Shown: positions 16,085 to 25,767 of the stretch, piece by piece
How positions within the stretch are numbered: the stretch's first letter is position 1
Layout of the letters: each line of letters begins with the position of its first letter
Assembly: GCA_013416435.1 (NCBI GenBank)
Contig: JACCEN010000016.1
Span: forward strand, 1 to 64,000
Direction of reading: 5' to 3'
Source of the DNA: Alcaligenaceae bacterium
GTDB lineage: Bacteria; Pseudomonadota; Gammaproteobacteria; Burkholderiales; Burkholderiaceae_B
DNA: 64,000 nt
Program-made: the position numbers and the translations under genes
The notes under the pieces: model-generated
What the model saw: only the letters and a program-made list of their open reading frames with translations
Database searches by the model: none
What the model was told of the DNA's origin: nothing

Positions 16085-17599
16085 TCAGTGCGCGGCAGTG
16101 TGGCTTGGGGCCGGCATCGGCGGTATCAGCCGGTTGAAGGTGACGCGCAGGCAGGTCCCGCCTTTCTTCCCCAGACGGCTGCCGGTGGGCATGAACTCGA
16201 CGCTGCCTTCATGAAGCTCGGCGATTTCCTTGACGATGGACAGGCCCAGGCCGCTTCCGTCGGTATCGGTTCCGAGGACGCGGTAGAAGCGATCGAATAC
16301 TCTGGACTTGTCCTCCGGGGGAACTCCCGGCCCGGAGTCCTCGACCTCGATGTAGGCTGACAGAGGATCGCCGCCGACGCGGACGGTGATCCAGCCGCCG
16401 GGCGGGCTGTATACCAGGGCGTTTTCGATCAGATTGTTCAGCAATTCCGCCAGCATCAGCGCGTCGCCTGTGATGGTCATGGCAGCGCTGGAGCGTTCGA
16501 ATCCGAGGTCGATGCGTTTCTTGAGCGCCGCGTCCACCCAATGCAGCGATATTTGTTCAGCCAGCCGGTTCAGGTCGACTTGCTCGCTGAGCCGGCGGTG
16601 CGGGCTGTCGGGGCTTTCGGCCCGTGCCAGCGTCAGAAGCTGATTGACCAGCCGTGTCGCACGTTCGGATCCGCGCACCAATTGCTCGAGGCTGGCATTC
16701 AGCTTCTCGGGGCTGCGTTCGCGCAGCGCGAGTTCGGCCTGCGTCCGCATTCCCGCCAGAGGCGTCTTGAGCTGATGCGCCGCATTCGCCACGAAGCGGC
16801 GCTGCGTTTCATGGGTGTGGGCCAAGCGGTGGAGCAGGCTGTTCATGGCGGCGATCAGCGGCACGATTTCCGAAGGGGCAAGCTCGGCGCTGATGGGCGA
16901 CATGTCGTTGGCGCGGCGGGCACGGATCCGTTCCTGCAGTATGTTCAGCGGCTCCAGGCCTTGTGTCAGCCCCAGTCCGGCAAGCAAGGCGGCGAGGGGA
17001 AGGACGATGAGCTGCGGCGTGAGCATGCCTGTCAGGATTTCCTGCTGCAGGGTGGCGCGCATTTCGTTCGATTGTGCGACGGCCGTCATGAAAGGCATGC
17101 CGGCCGCGTCCTTGCCGCCCCAGACGTATGCGACACGCACGCTGTGTTTATCTATGGTCTCATTGCGCATGCGGATCTTGCCATCGTCGTAAGTCCAGTT
17201 GTCGGGCAAGGGGATGCTGCTGTTGCCGCCCAGCGAATTTCCGTTGGCGTCGCGAATTTCCCAATGCACCAGATGGCCAGGATCGCCATGCAGAATGTTG
17301 ATGGCGGAAGCGGGCAGGGTGATGCCGCCGAGAATGCTCTGCTGTTCGATTTCATGCTTGATCATGCGCAGATGATCAGCCAGGGCCCGGTCGTAGGGCG
17401 CGTTGGCAATGTTTTGCGCAATGAAGTAGGTGATGACCAGGCCTATGGTCCAGAGCAGAAACAGCGGCCCGAACATCCATATCATGATTTTATTCAGGAG
17501 CGCGCGGTTGCCGCGCCTGCGCCGGAACAGCCCGGATACCCGGCCGCTTTCAGCGGCCTGCGTGCTTGTATCCTTGAGAATCTTCGGGTCGATCAGCAT
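16085..17599 (-). CDS. tctE: Sensor histidine kinase, TctE-like
   Basis: The 504-residue protein has a basic cytoplasmic start, a membrane segment near residues 38-62, a periplasmic domain of about 140 residues, a second membrane segment near 195-215 and a HAMP-like linker. The H-box is AAHQLKTPLAG with phosphoacceptor His275. An N-box (LLNNLIENALVYSP) and G-boxes (DSGPGVPPEDKSRVFDRF, GSGLGLSIV) complete the kinase. TctE-type kinases sense extracellular tricarboxylates, but the ligand here is inferred only from similarity. It lies 22 bp after its response regulator and 147 bp before the MHS transporter. Confidence 0.85.
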   Translation of the reverse strand: MLIDPKILKDTSTQAAESGRVSGLFRRRRGNRALLNKIMIWMFGPLFLLWTIGLVITYFIAQNIANAPYDRALADHLRMIKHEIEQQSILGGITLPASAINILHGDPGHLVHWEIRDANGNSLGGNSSIPLPDNWTYDDGKIRMRNETIDKHSVRVAYVWGGKDAAGMPFMTAVAQSNEMRATLQQEILTGMLTPQLIVLPLAALLAGLGLTQGLEPLNILQERIRARRANDMSPISAELAPSEIVPLIAAMNSLLHRLAHTHETQRRFVANAAHQLKTPLAGMRTQAELALRERSPEKLNASLEQLVRGSERATRLVNQLLTLARAESPDSPHRRLSEQVDLNRLAEQISLHWVDAALKKRIDLGFERSSAAMTITGDALMLAELLNNLIENALVYSPPGGWITVRVGGDPLSAYIEVEDSGPGVPPEDKSRVFDRFYRVLGTDTDGSGLGLSIVKEIAELHEGSVEFMPTGSRLGKKGGTCLRVTFNRLIPPMPAPSHTAAH

Positions 17600-17621
17600 G
17601 CCGGCAAGGCCTTGCCAGAAA

Positions 17622-18311
17622 TCATGCGGCGATCGTGTCGCTACGGGATTCCGGTTCGAGGCAATAGCCCAGGCCTCGTACAGTGACGATCTTGACGCCG
17701 CCCGGCTCGATCTTCTTGCGCAGGCGGTGAATGTAGACCTCGATGGCGTTGGGAGTGACTTCCTCGCCCCATTCGCACAAAAGATCCACGAATTGATTTT
17801 TACTGATCATGCGGCCGCAGCGCGACAGGAAGATTTCAAGCAGGCTGGTTTCGCGCGCGGAAAGTTCGAGGGGCTGGTCGTCGATGCGCGCAATACGGCC
17901 ATTGAGGTCGAAAGTGAGGCGTTTGTACTTGAGCAGGGTGGACGAGGCGCCCGCGCTGCGGCGGGTAAGCGCACGCACCCGGGCTTCGAGCTCGGACAAC
18001 GCGAACGGCTTGGCCATGTAGTCGTCGGCGCCGAGGTCCAGGCCGGTGACCCGCTGCTCGACGGTGTCGGAAGCCGTGAGGATGAGTACCGGGATGGGGG
18101 TGGAGCGCTGGCGGAGCATGCGCAGCACGGCCAGGCCGTGCATGCGTGGAAGGTCGAGATCGAGAATGAGCAGGTCGAAGCTTTGCAGCTGCAGGGCCGA
18201 ATCCGCCGCTGCACCGTCGCTGACCACGTCGACGGCGTACCCGTCGTAGCGCAGTGAACGGGAAAGTCCATCGGCAAGAATACTGTCGTCCTCGGCAATT
18301 AAAATATGCAT
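17622..18311 (-). CDS. tctD: OmpR-family response regulator, TctD-like
   Basis: This 229-residue regulator starts MHILIAEDDSILADGLSRSL. It has the acidic pocket Asp8/Asp9, phosphoacceptor Asp51 in LLILDLDLPRMHG, and a C-terminal winged helix ending YIHRLRKKIEPGGVKIVTVR and GLGYCL. The ATG at 18311 gives the family N-terminus; an upstream ATG (18380) adds 23 unrelated residues. It is first in the minus-strand tctD-tctE-transporter run and is divergent from recA. Confidence 0.9.
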   Translation of the reverse strand: MHILIAEDDSILADGLSRSLRYDGYAVDVVSDGAAADSALQLQSFDLLILDLDLPRMHGLAVLRMLRQRSTPIPVLILTASDTVEQRVTGLDLGADDYMAKPFALSELEARVRALTRRSAGASSTLLKYKRLTFDLNGRIARIDDQPLELSARETSLLEIFLSRCGRMISKNQFVDLLCEWGEEVTPNAIEVYIHRLRKKIEPGGVKIVTVRGLGYCLEPESRSDTIAA

Positions 18312-18436
18312 GTCGGCCTGCGTTGACGTTGTGAATATCGTGTTCCGCCACTCTGAGACGTATTCAAGGCATTGTGGCACTTCGCGCAGGGCTTGAACAG
18401 TCAGGGATTACGATGCAACTTCCCAGGGGCTGTTAT

Positions 18437-18458
18437 CTGTGTTTATATACAGTATAAT
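18437..18458 (+). promoter_or_regulatory. SOS promoter of recA: LexA box and -10
   Basis: CTGTGTTTATATACAG (18437-18452) matches the CTGT-N8-ACAG LexA consensus. It is followed directly by a perfect -10 TATAAT (18453-18458). The LexA site occupies the -35 to -10 spacer, so repressor binding should block polymerase. The -35 (CTGTTA, 18430-18435) is weak. Confidence 0.9.
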
Positions 18459-18554
18459 TTGATGCAATAATCTCAGAGTTCAACGCTCCCCGGCGGTTTC
18501 GCGATCCCTGGGCGCATGTCTATCAATTCCCATATACCTGTCAAGGACCGCTAC

Positions 18555-19622
18555 ATGGACGACAAAAACAGCAAAGCCGCCGGCGAGCGCAGCAAAGCGC
18601 TGGCCGCCGCCTTATCCCAAATTGAAAAGCAGTTTGGCAAAGGCTCGGTAATGCGCTATGGCGACAACTCGGTCGAACACGACATCCAGGTCGTCTCCAC
18701 CGGTTCGCTCGGGCTCGATATCGCCCTTGGCGTAGGCGGTCTGCCACGCGGCCGCGTCATCGAAATCTATGGTCCCGAATCCTCGGGTAAAACAACGCTG
18801 ACCCTCCAGGTCATCGCCGAAATGCAGAAAATCGGCGGCACCTGCGCCTTCATCGATGCCGAACACGCGCTGGACGTCCAGTACGCCTCCAAGCTGGGCG
18901 TCAACTTGTCCGACCTGCTCATTTCCCAGCCGGACACAGGCGAACAGGCGCTCGAAATCACCGATGCGCTGGTGCGTTCGGGGTCCATCGACCTCATCGT
19001 CATCGACTCGGTGGCGGCGCTCGTGCCCAAGGCCGAAATCGAGGGCGACATGGGAGATTCCCTGCCGGGCCTGCAAGCACGCCTCATGAGCCAGGCACTG
19101 CGCAAGCTCACCGCCACCATCAAGCGCGCCAACTGCATGGTCATCTTCATCAATCAAATCCGCATGAAGATCGGCGTCATGTTCGGCAACCCCGAAACCA
19201 CAACGGGCGGCAATGCGCTCAAGTTCTACTCGTCCGTGCGCCTCGACATCCGCCGCATCGGCGCCATCAAGAAGGGCGACGAAGTCATCGGCAACGAAAC
19301 GCGGGTCAAGGTCGTCAAGAACAAGGTGGCGCCGCCGTTCAAGCAAGCCGAATTCGACATCATGTACGGCGCCGGCATTTCACGCGAAGGCGAAATCATC
19401 GATCTCGGCGTTCAGGCGGGCATCGTCGACAAGGCCGGGGCGTGGTTCAGCTACAGCGGCACACGTATCGGGCAGGGCAAGGACAATGTGCGCGAATACC
19501 TGAAAGAGCATCCTGAAATGGCCTTCGAAATCGAAAACAGGGTTCGCGAACAGTTGGGTGTCGTAGCCCACGCCGCGCCAGTCGCCCGGGCTGTGGCCAA
19601 CACCCCTGAAGACGGCGAATAA
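18555..19622 (+). CDS. recA: Recombinase RecA
   Basis: RecA forms filaments on single-stranded DNA, promotes strand exchange and triggers LexA self-cleavage. The 355-residue protein has Walker A GPESSGKT at 73-80, and conserved blocks [20 protein letters not shown] and [21 protein letters not shown] start at 18555 (MDDKNSK) because AAGGA lies 7 bp upstream and this matches the family N-terminus. An in-frame ATG at 18516 would add 13 residues. recX follows 31 bp downstream and is probably co-transcribed. Confidence 0.98.
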   Translation: MDDKNSKAAGERSKALAAALSQIEKQFGKGSVMRYGDNSVEHDIQVVSTGSLGLDIALGVGGLPRGRVIEIYGPESSGKTTLTLQVIAEMQKIGGTCAFIDAEHALDVQYASKLGVNLSDLLISQPDTGEQALEITDALVRSGSIDLIVIDSVAALVPKAEIEGDMGDSLPGLQARLMSQALRKLTATIKRANCMVIFINQIRMKIGVMFGNPETTTGGNALKFYSSVRLDIRRIGAIKKGDEVIGNETRVKVVKNKVAPPFKQAEFDIMYGAGISREGEIIDLGVQAGIVDKAGAWFSYSGTRIGQGKDNVREYLKEHPEMAFEIENRVREQLGVVAHAAPVARAVANTPEDGE

Positions 19623-19653
19623 GCCGCAGGTCTGTTAACGCTAAGGGGGCGCC

Positions 19654-20163
19654 ATGCATCGCGACGACGAGTTCGAGACCTTGTCAGACGCCGATTCCGG
19701 CCCCTCGCCACGCCCGGGACCTTCACTGAAGGCCCGGGCCATCGGTTTTCTTTCCAGGCGCGAATACTCCCGCCGGGAACTGCAGCGCAAACTCGCGCCT
19801 CATGCGCAAGATCCTGACGAACTCGACGCCTTGCTCGATACGCTCGAACGCGAAAACTGGCTGTCCAACGAACGCTTCGCGCAAAGCCTGCTCAATCGGC
19901 GGGCGCCTCGCCAGGGTACGCAGCGCATCGTTCAGGAGCTCAGGCAGCACGGTCTGTCCGACAGCGTCATCCAAGACATGGAGCACCGCTTGCAGGACAC
20001 CGAACAGCAACGCGCTTCGCTCATATGGGAAAAGAAATTCGGACGTCCGCCCCAGCACGCCAAAGACTACGCGAGGCAGTTCCGCTTCATGGCGTCGCGT
20101 GGTTTCTCCACCGAACTCATACGCCGCCTTCTGGGGCGGGTTCCTCATGGAGCTGACCAATAA
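19654..20163 (+). CDS. recX: Regulatory protein RecX
   Basis: RecX inhibits RecA filament growth. The 169-residue product has the three-helix RecX repeats (SRREYSRRELQRKL, then LDTLERENWLSNERFAQSLL) and ends shortly after FSTELIRRLLGRV. A good ribosome site (AAGGGGG) precedes the ATG. It is directly downstream of recA, the common arrangement. Palindromic repeats begin immediately after its stop codon. Confidence 0.95.
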   Translation: MHRDDEFETLSDADSGPSPRPGPSLKARAIGFLSRREYSRRELQRKLAPHAQDPDELDALLDTLERENWLSNERFAQSLLNRRAPRQGTQRIVQELRQHGLSDSVIQDMEHRLQDTEQQRASLIWEKKFGRPPQHAKDYARQFRFMASRGFSTELIRRLLGRVPHGADQ

Positions 20164-20189
20164 AGGCTGGAGTCAGACCGATAAACGCT

Positions 20190-20266
20190 GGGGTCAGACC
20201 CCGCATGGGGCCTGACCCCTTTCCGGAACTTGCCATGGGGTCAGACCCCATACGGGGTCCGACCCC
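20190..20266. repeat. Palindromic repeat locus 2: two copies plus a decayed one
   Basis: Full copies lie at 20190-20219 (centre GCAT) and 20237-20266 (centre ATAC). A degenerate half copy (GGAGTCAGACC) lies near 20169. The second copy has TCCGA in its right arm against TCAGA on the left, one mismatch from pairing. The locus lies between recX and the DUF2889 gene. Confidence 0.9.
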
Positions 20267-20328
20267 TCAATGCCGTCAAGACACTGCGCTATACTTAGCG
20301 GGTTTTACGCAATATTCATCGTTCATAC

Positions 20329-20898
20329 ATGCCGCTACCGCCGCCCGATGCCGCACGCGAACCTATGCACACTCGTTCAATACGAGTGAGTTCGTATGCC
20401 CGTAAAGACGGGCTGTGGGATCTCGAAGCCGAGCTCGTCGACGTCAAGGCCTATGATTTCCCGAAAAGGAACGGCGACATGCACCTTGCGGGGACTCCTG
20501 TGCATCATATGCACCTGCGCATCACGATAGACAAGGAGTTCAGCATCACCGACGCCGTGGCGGCATACGACGCGGCGCCGTACGGCGAAGTCTGCTCCGC
20601 CATCACGCCCGACTACCGCGACCTCATCGGCATGAACCTGCTGCGCAACTTCCGCCAGAAGGTGAAAGACCATTTCGGCAGGACGGCCGGCTGTACGCAC
20701 ATGACCGAACTGTCGTATGTACTGCCCACCGTGGCGGTGCAGACCATGGCCAATGTCCGGCGCCAGGCGGAAGCCGACCTCACGAAGCGGCCTTTTCAGC
20801 TCGAGGGCTGTCATGCGCTGCGGCTGGACGGCCCTGTCGTCCAGGAGTTTTATCCTCATTGGCACAAGGTCTCTCGCAAGAAGGCCTCATGCAAATAA
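20329..20898 (+). CDS. DUF2889 domain protein
   Basis: The 189-residue protein is recognisable as DUF2889 by HTRSIRVSSYARKDGLWDLE near the N-terminus and the later stretch SAITPDYRDLIGMNLL followed by FRQKVKDHFGRTAGCTHMTE. The biochemical role of this family is unknown to me. It has no signal peptide or membrane segment. The recA-recX-DUF2889-sucCD neighbourhood recurs in Alcaligenaceae. No strong ribosome site is seen at the chosen ATG; ATG 20365 is the alternative. Confidence 0.85.
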   Translation: MPLPPPDAAREPMHTRSIRVSSYARKDGLWDLEAELVDVKAYDFPKRNGDMHLAGTPVHHMHLRITIDKEFSITDAVAAYDAAPYGEVCSAITPDYRDLIGMNLLRNFRQKVKDHFGRTAGCTHMTELSYVLPTVAVQTMANVRRQAEADLTKRPFQLEGCHALRLDGPVVQEFYPHWHKVSRKKASCK

Positions 20899-20981
20899 AT
20901 AGATGCACTATCCGTGTGTGACGGTCCTGGTGAATCTCCCGAACACATTCTCTTTTATCTTTACGTTCTGACAGGTAACAA

Positions 20982-22142
20982 ATGAAAATTCACGAGTATC
21001 AAGGCAAGGAACTGCTGAAGCAATTTGGCGTGACTGTGCCGCGCGGAATTCCTGCTTTTTCCGTAGACGAAGCCGTTACTGCAGCCGAAAAGCTGGGTGG
21101 ACCAGTCTGGGTTGTCAAGGCACAGATTCATGCCGGCGGTCGCGGCAAGGGCGGTGGCGTGAAACTTGCCCGTTCCCTCGATGAAGTTCGTCAACTGTCG
21201 TCCGAAATTCTGGGCATGCAGCTGATCACGCACCAGACCGGCCCGCAAGGCCAGAAGGTCAATCGCCTGCTGATCGAAGACGGCGCCGACATCAAGAAGG
21301 AATACTACGTCGGCATCGTGACCGACCGCGGCACGCAGCGCGTGTGTGTCATGGCCTCCAGCGAAGGCGGCATGGACGTCGAAGAGGTCGCCGAGAAAAC
21401 TCCCGAGAAAATCCTCAAGGTGTTCGTGGATCCCAAGACCGGCCTGACCGATCAGGAAGCCGCCGACCTGGCCCGCGGCATCGGCGTGCCCGACGCATCG
21501 GTCGCCAAGGCTGCCGCCGAGTTCCAGAAGCTGTACAAGGCGTACTGGGACACCGACGCTTCGCTGGCCGAGATCAATCCCCTGATCCTCACCGGTTCCG
21601 GCGATATCGTTGCCCTGGACGCCAAGTTCAATTTCGATTCGAATGCCTTGTTCCGCCATCCTGAAATTGTTGCTTACCGCGATCTCGACGAAGAAGATCC
21701 GGCCGAAGTCGAAGCCAGCAAGTTCGATCTGGCCTATATCCAGCTCGACGGCAATATCGGCTGCCTGGTGAACGGCGCCGGCCTGGCCATGGCCACCATG
21801 GACACCATCAAGCTGTTCGGCGGCGAGCCCGCCAACTTCCTGGACGTCGGCGGCGGCGCGTCGGCCGAGAAGGTCACGGAAGCCTTCAAGATCATGCTCA
21901 AGAACGAAGGCGTAAAAGCCATTCTGGTGAACATTTTCGGCGGCATCATGCGCTGCGACGTCATTGCCGAAGGCGTAATCGCCGCCTGCAAGGCCGTCAA
22001 CCTCAGCGTCCCGCTGGTCGTGCGCATGAAGGGCACCAACGAAGAGCTGGGCAAGAAGTTGCTGGCCGATTCGGGTCTGCCCATCATCAGCGCTGACACC
22101 ATGGCCGAAGCTGCGACCAAGGTCGTGGCCGCCGCGAAATAA
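20982..22142 (+). CDS. sucC: Succinate-CoA ligase (ADP-forming) beta subunit
   Basis: SucC carries the ATP-grasp nucleotide site and the succinate site of the citric-acid-cycle enzyme that makes ATP from succinyl-CoA. The 386-residue length is standard. Signatures include [17 protein letters not shown], the Gly-rich loop [13 protein letters not shown] and the C-terminal [16 protein letters not shown]. It is followed 23 bp later by sucD, with which it forms the enzyme. Confidence 0.98.
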   Translation: MKIHEYQGKELLKQFGVTVPRGIPAFSVDEAVTAAEKLGGPVWVVKAQIHAGGRGKGGGVKLARSLDEVRQLSSEILGMQLITHQTGPQGQKVNRLLIEDGADIKKEYYVGIVTDRGTQRVCVMASSEGGMDVEEVAEKTPEKILKVFVDPKTGLTDQEAADLARGIGVPDASVAKAAAEFQKLYKAYWDTDASLAEINPLILTGSGDIVALDAKFNFDSNALFRHPEIVAYRDLDEEDPAEVEASKFDLAYIQLDGNIGCLVNGAGLAMATMDTIKLFGGEPANFLDVGGGASAEKVTEAFKIMLKNEGVKAILVNIFGGIMRCDVIAEGVIAACKAVNLSVPLVVRMKGTNEELGKKLLADSGLPIISADTMAEAATKVVAAAK

Positions 22143-22165
22143 GAATACTGCCGAGGATTTTTTTC

Positions 22166-23047
22166 ATGTCGATTCTGATCAACAAAGACACCAAAGTCAT
22201 CACACAGGGCATGACCGGCAAGACCGGTCAGTTCCATACTCATATGTGCCGCGAGTATGCCAATGGCAAGAACGCGTTCGTTGCCGGCGTGCATCCCAAG
22301 AAAGCGGGCGACAACTTCGAGGGCGTGCCCATCTACGCCTCCGTGAAGGAAGCCAAGGCCGAGACCGGTGCGACCGTCTCGGTCATCTATGTGCCGCCGG
22401 CGGGCGCTGCCGATGCCATCTGGGAAGCGGTCGATGCCGACCTGGACCTGGTCATCTGCATTACGGAAGGCATTCCCGTTCGCGACATGCTGGAAGTACG
22501 CAACCGCATGCGCGACCAGAACAAAAAAACCCTGCTGCTGGGCCCCAACTGCCCCGGCCTCATCACGCCCGATGAGCTCAAGATCGGTATCATGCCCGGG
22601 CATATCTCCCGCAAGGGGCGCATCGGCGTGGTCAGCCGCTCCGGCACGCTGACGTACGAAGCGGTCGCGCAACTGACCGAGCTGGGCCTGGGCCAATCAT
22701 CCGCCGTCGGTATCGGTGGCGACCCCATCAACGGTCTGAAGCACATCGACGTCCTGCAGATGTTCAACGATGATCCGGACACCGACGCCGTCGTCATGAT
22801 CGGCGAAATCGGCGGACCCGACGAGGTCAATGCCGCATTGTGGGCGAAGGACAACATGAAGAAGCCGGTCGTCGGCTTCATCGCCGGGGTGACGGCACCG
22901 GCCGGCAAGCGCATGGGCCACGCCGGCGCCCTGATTTCGGGCGGCGCGGATACCGCCGATGCCAAGCTGGAGATCATGGAGTCCTGCGGCATCCGCACGA
23001 CCCGCGATCCTTCCGAAATGGGCAAGCTGCTCAAGTCGGTACTGTAA
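22166..23047 (+). CDS. sucD: Succinate-CoA ligase (ADP-forming) alpha subunit
   Basis: SucD binds CoA and carries the phosphorylated histidine of the enzyme. The 293-residue protein starts MSILINKDTKVITQGMTG. His252 in MGHAGALISGG is the expected active-site residue. A terminator-like hairpin follows, closing the sucCD operon. Confidence 0.98.
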   Translation: MSILINKDTKVITQGMTGKTGQFHTHMCREYANGKNAFVAGVHPKKAGDNFEGVPIYASVKEAKAETGATVSVIYVPPAGAADAIWEAVDADLDLVICITEGIPVRDMLEVRNRMRDQNKKTLLLGPNCPGLITPDELKIGIMPGHISRKGRIGVVSRSGTLTYEAVAQLTELGLGQSSAVGIGGDPINGLKHIDVLQMFNDDPDTDAVVMIGEIGGPDEVNAALWAKDNMKKPVVGFIAGVTAPAGKRMGHAGALISGGADTADAKLEIMESCGIRTTRDPSEMGKLLKSVL

Positions 23048-23051
23048 GCAC

Positions 23052-23079
23052 AAAAAAGCTCGCGTGGCGGGCCTTTTTG
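23052..23079 (+). terminator. Terminator after sucCD
   Basis: The hairpin AAAAAGCTCGC-GTG-GCGGGC-C-CTTTTT has a GC core, one bulged C and A/T-rich outer arms ending in a T run. It separates sucCD from the TerC-family gene. Confidence 0.65.
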
Positions 23080-23130
23080 TACTGGGCCTTTGTCTTTCAT
23101 GAAGCCTCTTCGCATAGAACGGATATAAAA

Positions 23131-23835
23131 ATGCTAGAGTTTTTTCAAACGCTCCATTGGGGCGCCATTTTCCAGATCATCCTGATCGACATTCTGCTGG
23201 GCGGAGACAACGCCGTCGTCATCGCCCTGGCTTGCCGCAATCTGCAGGCGAAGCAACGCCTCAAGGGCATCTTGTGGGGCACGGCCGGCGCCATCATATT
23301 GCGTGTGCTGCTCATTGCCTTCGCGCTGACTTTGCTCGATATTCCCTTCTTGAAGCTCGTTGGAGGCGCACTGCTGGTCTGGATCGGCATCAAGCTGCTG
23401 GTTCCCGAAGAGGATGAGCACGGCAACATCAAGGGCGGAAGCTCGGTGTGGAGCGCCGTCAAGACCATTCTCATTGCCGACTTCGTCATGAGCCTGGACA
23501 ACGTCATCGCCATTGCCGGCGCAGCGCAGAACACCCATCTGGACCATCAGCTGTATTATGTGATTTTCGGCCTGATCGTGAGCGTGCCCATCATCATCTG
23601 GGGCAGCACGCTGGTGCTGAAGCTCATCGACCGCTTTCCGCTGGTCGTCACCTTCGGCGCCGGCTTGCTGGGATGGATTGCCGGCGGCATGCTCGTGACG
23701 GACGTATTCGTCGTGCAGCAGTTTGGCGAGATTCAGCCGGCGATGAAGATTGCGGCTGAAGTGGCCGGTGCGATTCTCGTGATAGTGATCGGCAAGTGGA
23801 TTGCAAGCCGCAAAGCCACTGTGACACAGGAATAA
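23131..23835 (+). CDS. TerC/YjbE-family integral membrane protein
   Basis: The 234-residue protein has seven or so membrane segments and the family's two acidic motifs, LLGGDNAVVIALA near the N-terminus and DFVMSLDNVIAIAG in the second half. TerC relatives are linked to metal export (notably Mn2+) and to metalation of exported proteins; its substrate here is not shown. The ATG at 23131 directly begins the conserved N-terminus. A small membrane peptide gene follows after 3 bp. Confidence 0.92.
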   Translation: MLEFFQTLHWGAIFQIILIDILLGGDNAVVIALACRNLQAKQRLKGILWGTAGAIILRVLLIAFALTLLDIPFLKLVGGALLVWIGIKLLVPEEDEHGNIKGGSSVWSAVKTILIADFVMSLDNVIAIAGAAQNTHLDHQLYYVIFGLIVSVPIIIWGSTLVLKLIDRFPLVVTFGAGLLGWIAGGMLVTDVFVVQQFGEIQPAMKIAAEVAGAILVIVIGKWIASRKATVTQE

Positions 23836-23838
23836 GCC

Positions 23839-23964
23839 ATGAGTCTATTCAAGTCTTCGTCGGGCAAGAAGCCGGCGGATTCCGGTCTTTCTCTTTTGCA
23901 AGGCCTGCTCATCCTGGCGGTGATCGGCATCGTGCTGGCGGTGCTGTTCAATTATTTAGCGTAG
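23839..23964 (+). CDS. 41-residue single-span membrane peptide
   Basis: The frame encodes a short polar start ([16 protein letters not shown]) and one hydrophobic helix ([20 protein letters not shown], then YLA). It starts 3 bp after the TerC-family stop and ends 7 bp before hemC, so it is probably translated from the same message. The basic N-terminus predicts it faces the cytoplasm. I recognise no family. It is easily missed because of its length. Confidence 0.6.
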   Translation: MSLFKSSSGKKPADSGLSLLQGLLILAVIGIVLAVLFNYLA

Positions 23965-23971
23965 ACAGGGC

Positions 23972-24919
23972 ATGCAGGAAACACCGAAGAAACTGGTCAT
24001 TGCAACACGCGCCAGCCGGCTTGCCCTGTGGCAGGCCGAGCACGTGCGGGATCGCCTGCAGGAACTCTATCCTCAGTGCGAAGTCACTCTGCTGACCATG
24101 ACCACGCGCGGGGATCAGATCCTCGATCGCAGCCTGTCCAAAGTCGGCGGCAAGGGTCTGTTCGTCAAAGAGCTGGAAACGGCCCTGCTGGACGGGCGCG
24201 CCGATCTCGCGGTGCATTCGCTCAAGGACGTGCCGGTCGACATGCAAAGCCCTTTTGCCTTGTCCGTGGTGCTCGAACGCGACGATCCCCGCGACGCCTT
24301 TGTCTCGAACGACTACGGCTCGATGGACGCGCTCCCCTCCGGGGCCGTCGTAGGTACGTCCAGCCTGCGCCGCGAGGCGCAGATCCGGCAGCGCTATCCC
24401 GACTTGGTCGTTCAGCCGCTGCGTGGCAATCTCGATACCCGTCTGGGCAAGCTCGACCGTGGTGACTATGCCGCCATCATCCTGGCGGCAGCCGGCTTGC
24501 GGCGCCTGGGGCTCGAAGGACGCATACGTGGCTATCTGTCGGTGGAGCAGAGCCTGCCGGCGGCAGGGCAGGGCGCCCTGGGCATCGAAGTCCTGGAGTC
24601 CCGAACGGACATGCACGGCTGGCTGTCTCCTCTGGCCGATCCGGCGACAACCGCTTGCGCGCTTGCAGAGCGTGCCGTCTCGCGGGTTTTGGGAGGATCA
24701 TGCCAAGTGCCCCTGGCGGCCTATGCGCAAGTCCAGGGCAATAGTCTGGTGGTGGATGCCTTGGTGGCGGAGCCCGACGGCTCGGTGATCATCCGCGCGC
24801 AAGCGACAGGACCGGTGGCGGATGCCAACGCCCTGGGTGAAAGCGCGGCGCACGACCTGATGGCCAAAGGCGCGCGGCCGATTCTCGACCGCCTGTCCAT
24901 GCCCGACGCGTCGGCCTGA
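23972..24919 (+). CDS. hemC: Porphobilinogen deaminase (hydroxymethylbilane synthase)
   Basis: HemC joins four porphobilinogens into hydroxymethylbilane. The 315-residue protein has the family start [17 protein letters not shown], the substrate stretch [22 protein letters not shown], and the dipyrromethane-cofactor Cys244 in [12 protein letters not shown]. It heads a hemC-hemD-hemX-hemY run with short gaps. Confidence 0.97.
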   Translation: MQETPKKLVIATRASRLALWQAEHVRDRLQELYPQCEVTLLTMTTRGDQILDRSLSKVGGKGLFVKELETALLDGRADLAVHSLKDVPVDMQSPFALSVVLERDDPRDAFVSNDYGSMDALPSGAVVGTSSLRREAQIRQRYPDLVVQPLRGNLDTRLGKLDRGDYAAIILAAAGLRRLGLEGRIRGYLSVEQSLPAAGQGALGIEVLESRTDMHGWLSPLADPATTACALAERAVSRVLGGSCQVPLAAYAQVQGNSLVVDALVAEPDGSVIIRAQATGPVADANALGESAAHDLMAKGARPILDRLSMPDASA

Positions 24920-24942
24920 CGCTTCTTTCCATCGGACCGGCC

Positions 24943-25752
24943 ATGGACGCCAGTGTCATCCTGACGCGGCCTGAGGGAAGGAACGAGCAGCTTGCCGCCC
25001 GGCTGTCGGATGCCGGTCTGAAGTCCTTGATTCTTCCGGCGCTCAGCCTTCAGCCGCAGCCGGCCGACAAGGCTTCTTTCCCTGTTCCCCATGATTACGA
25101 TCTGCTGGTTTTCGTAAGCGGAAGCGCTGTCCGGTTTTATGCCGGACAGTTGCGTCGATTCTCGCCGGATTTTCGCTGGCCGGGCCACGTCCAGGTTGCG
25201 GCGGTAGGCGTTTCGACGGCCCAGGCCTTGCGGCGGGCGGGCGTCGATCCCGGCATGATCATCCAGCCGGATCCTCTCGACGGCCAGGACTCCGAAGCCC
25301 TTTGGAAAAGGCTGCGGCCGCGACTGTCTTCATTGAGGCGCGTCTTGATCCTGCGTGGCAATCGCGGCCGAGAATGGCTGGGCGCGCGGCTGGAAGAGGC
25401 GGGTATGCAGGTGGATCGTCATGCCGTGTACGAACGCAGGCCCGCGCACTGGTCGGCCGGACAGGAGCAGGGGCTGGCGGCCTTGCTCGAAAAACGTTCC
25501 TGCTGTGCCTGCCTGTTGACCAGCAGTGAAGGCGTCGACGCGATGCATGCCAACGTCGCACGCCTGGGCCTGGAAGATGCCTGGCTGTCGTTGCGGTTCC
25601 TGGTAGTGCATGAGCGCATCGCCAGCCGCTTACAATCGGTGATCAGCGCTTCTGGTAAGGTAGGGCCGCGGATGGTAAAAATATGCCAACCCAGTGATGA
25701 CGCCATCTACGAGGCCTTGCTCCGGATGGCGTCGCCTTCTGAAAGCTCCTAG
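24943..25752 (+). CDS. hemD: Uroporphyrinogen-III synthase
   Basis: HemD closes and inverts ring D of hydroxymethylbilane to give uroporphyrinogen III. The 269-residue sequence is divergent, as usual for the family. It shows the two-domain pattern ILTRPEGRNEQLAARL, DYDLLVFVSGSAVRFYAGQL, RRVLILRGNRGREWLGARLE and LTSSEGVDAM. Position directly after hemC supports the call. Confidence 0.92.
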   Translation: MDASVILTRPEGRNEQLAARLSDAGLKSLILPALSLQPQPADKASFPVPHDYDLLVFVSGSAVRFYAGQLRRFSPDFRWPGHVQVAAVGVSTAQALRRAGVDPGMIIQPDPLDGQDSEALWKRLRPRLSSLRRVLILRGNRGREWLGARLEEAGMQVDRHAVYERRPAHWSAGQEQGLAALLEKRSCCACLLTSSEGVDAMHANVARLGLEDAWLSLRFLVVHERIASRLQSVISASGKVGPRMVKICQPSDDAIYEALLRMASPSESS

Positions 25753-25767
25753 GATTACAATCTCGCC

